Shown piece after piece: positions 12,094 to 12,103 of a stretch of 12,103 nucleotides of DNA. The stretch lies in NCBI GenBank assembly GCA_947479185.1, contig CANJYY010000045.1, positions 1-12,103 on the forward strand. Reading direction: 5' to 3'. Positions within the stretch are counted from its first letter, which is position 1. Each line of letters opens with the position of its first letter. The notes below the pieces were generated by a model, which did not search any database, had not been told where the DNA came from, and was given only the letters and a program-made list of their open reading frames with translations. Origin of the DNA: Caulobacteraceae bacterium. Its GTDB lineage: Bacteria; Pseudomonadota; Alphaproteobacteria; Caulobacterales; Caulobacteraceae. The translations under genes were made by a program, and so were the position numbers.

Positions 12094-12103
12094 ATCGGCG
12101 AGC

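Overview
The window looks like chromosomal core DNA of an alphaproteobacterium of the family Caulobacteraceae (Caulobacter, Phenylobacterium or Brevundimonas type). The reasons are the very GC-rich coding sequence, a full-length GcrA cell-cycle regulator, small families typical of Alphaproteobacteria (DUF2093, DUF2164, bacterial DUF1640), GCTA-type -10 elements like those of Caulobacter housekeeping promoters, and the intergenic hairpin repeats that such genomes carry. I see no rRNA, tRNA, CRISPR array, prophage, insertion sequence with a transposase, or defence island. The genus is inferred; no sequence search was run.

Layout. 1-159 is the 3' end of an unrecognised + strand gene. 187-714 (-) is a coiled-coil membrane protein of the DUF1640 type, built on an 11-residue repeat. 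774-3314 (-) is an arginine-biosynthesis operon read argD, argF, then a DUF2164 gene; two hairpin repeats lie between argD and argF. 3554-3829 (+) and 3910-4302 (+) are two small proteins of unknown function, the second one exported. 4406-5227 (-) is an ABC-2 export permease without an ATPase beside it. 5228-5601 is the only gap longer than 300 bases: it holds a composite repeat and the control region of gcrA (5602-6108, +). 6113-6478 (-) is a small exported protein convergent with gcrA. Next on + come xseA (6577-8028), a DUF2093 gene (8250-8465), an M23 metallopeptidase that overlaps it and appears to start at CTG (8462-9295), and a single-domain response regulator (9385-9864). 10036-10965 (-) is an LpxL/HtrB-type lipid A acyltransferase, 11135-11521 (+) an XRE regulator, and 11716 onwards (+) a histidinol-phosphatase-like gene stopped by an in-frame TAG near the window edge.

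How the parts relate. ArgD and ArgF catalyse neighbouring steps of the ornithine/arginine route. GcrA sets cell-cycle transcription together with CcrM methylation and CtrA; a GANTC site and a near-consensus CtrA site lie upstream of it, and a GcrA/CcrM-type motif lies in the xseA promoter. The M23 peptidase and the LpxL-type enzyme both act on the envelope. The others are ordinary neighbours with no visible joint function.

The most interesting material is not a new gene system. It is (i) a set of hairpin families repeated between genes, including two 138-bp twins with perfect 31-bp arms and compensatory changes; (ii) a recurring promoter geometry with a -10 element exactly 12 nt before the start codon of five genes, which predicts leaderless mRNAs; (iii) a probable CTG start coupled to the preceding stop; and (iv) the apparent amber interruption of the phosphatase gene.
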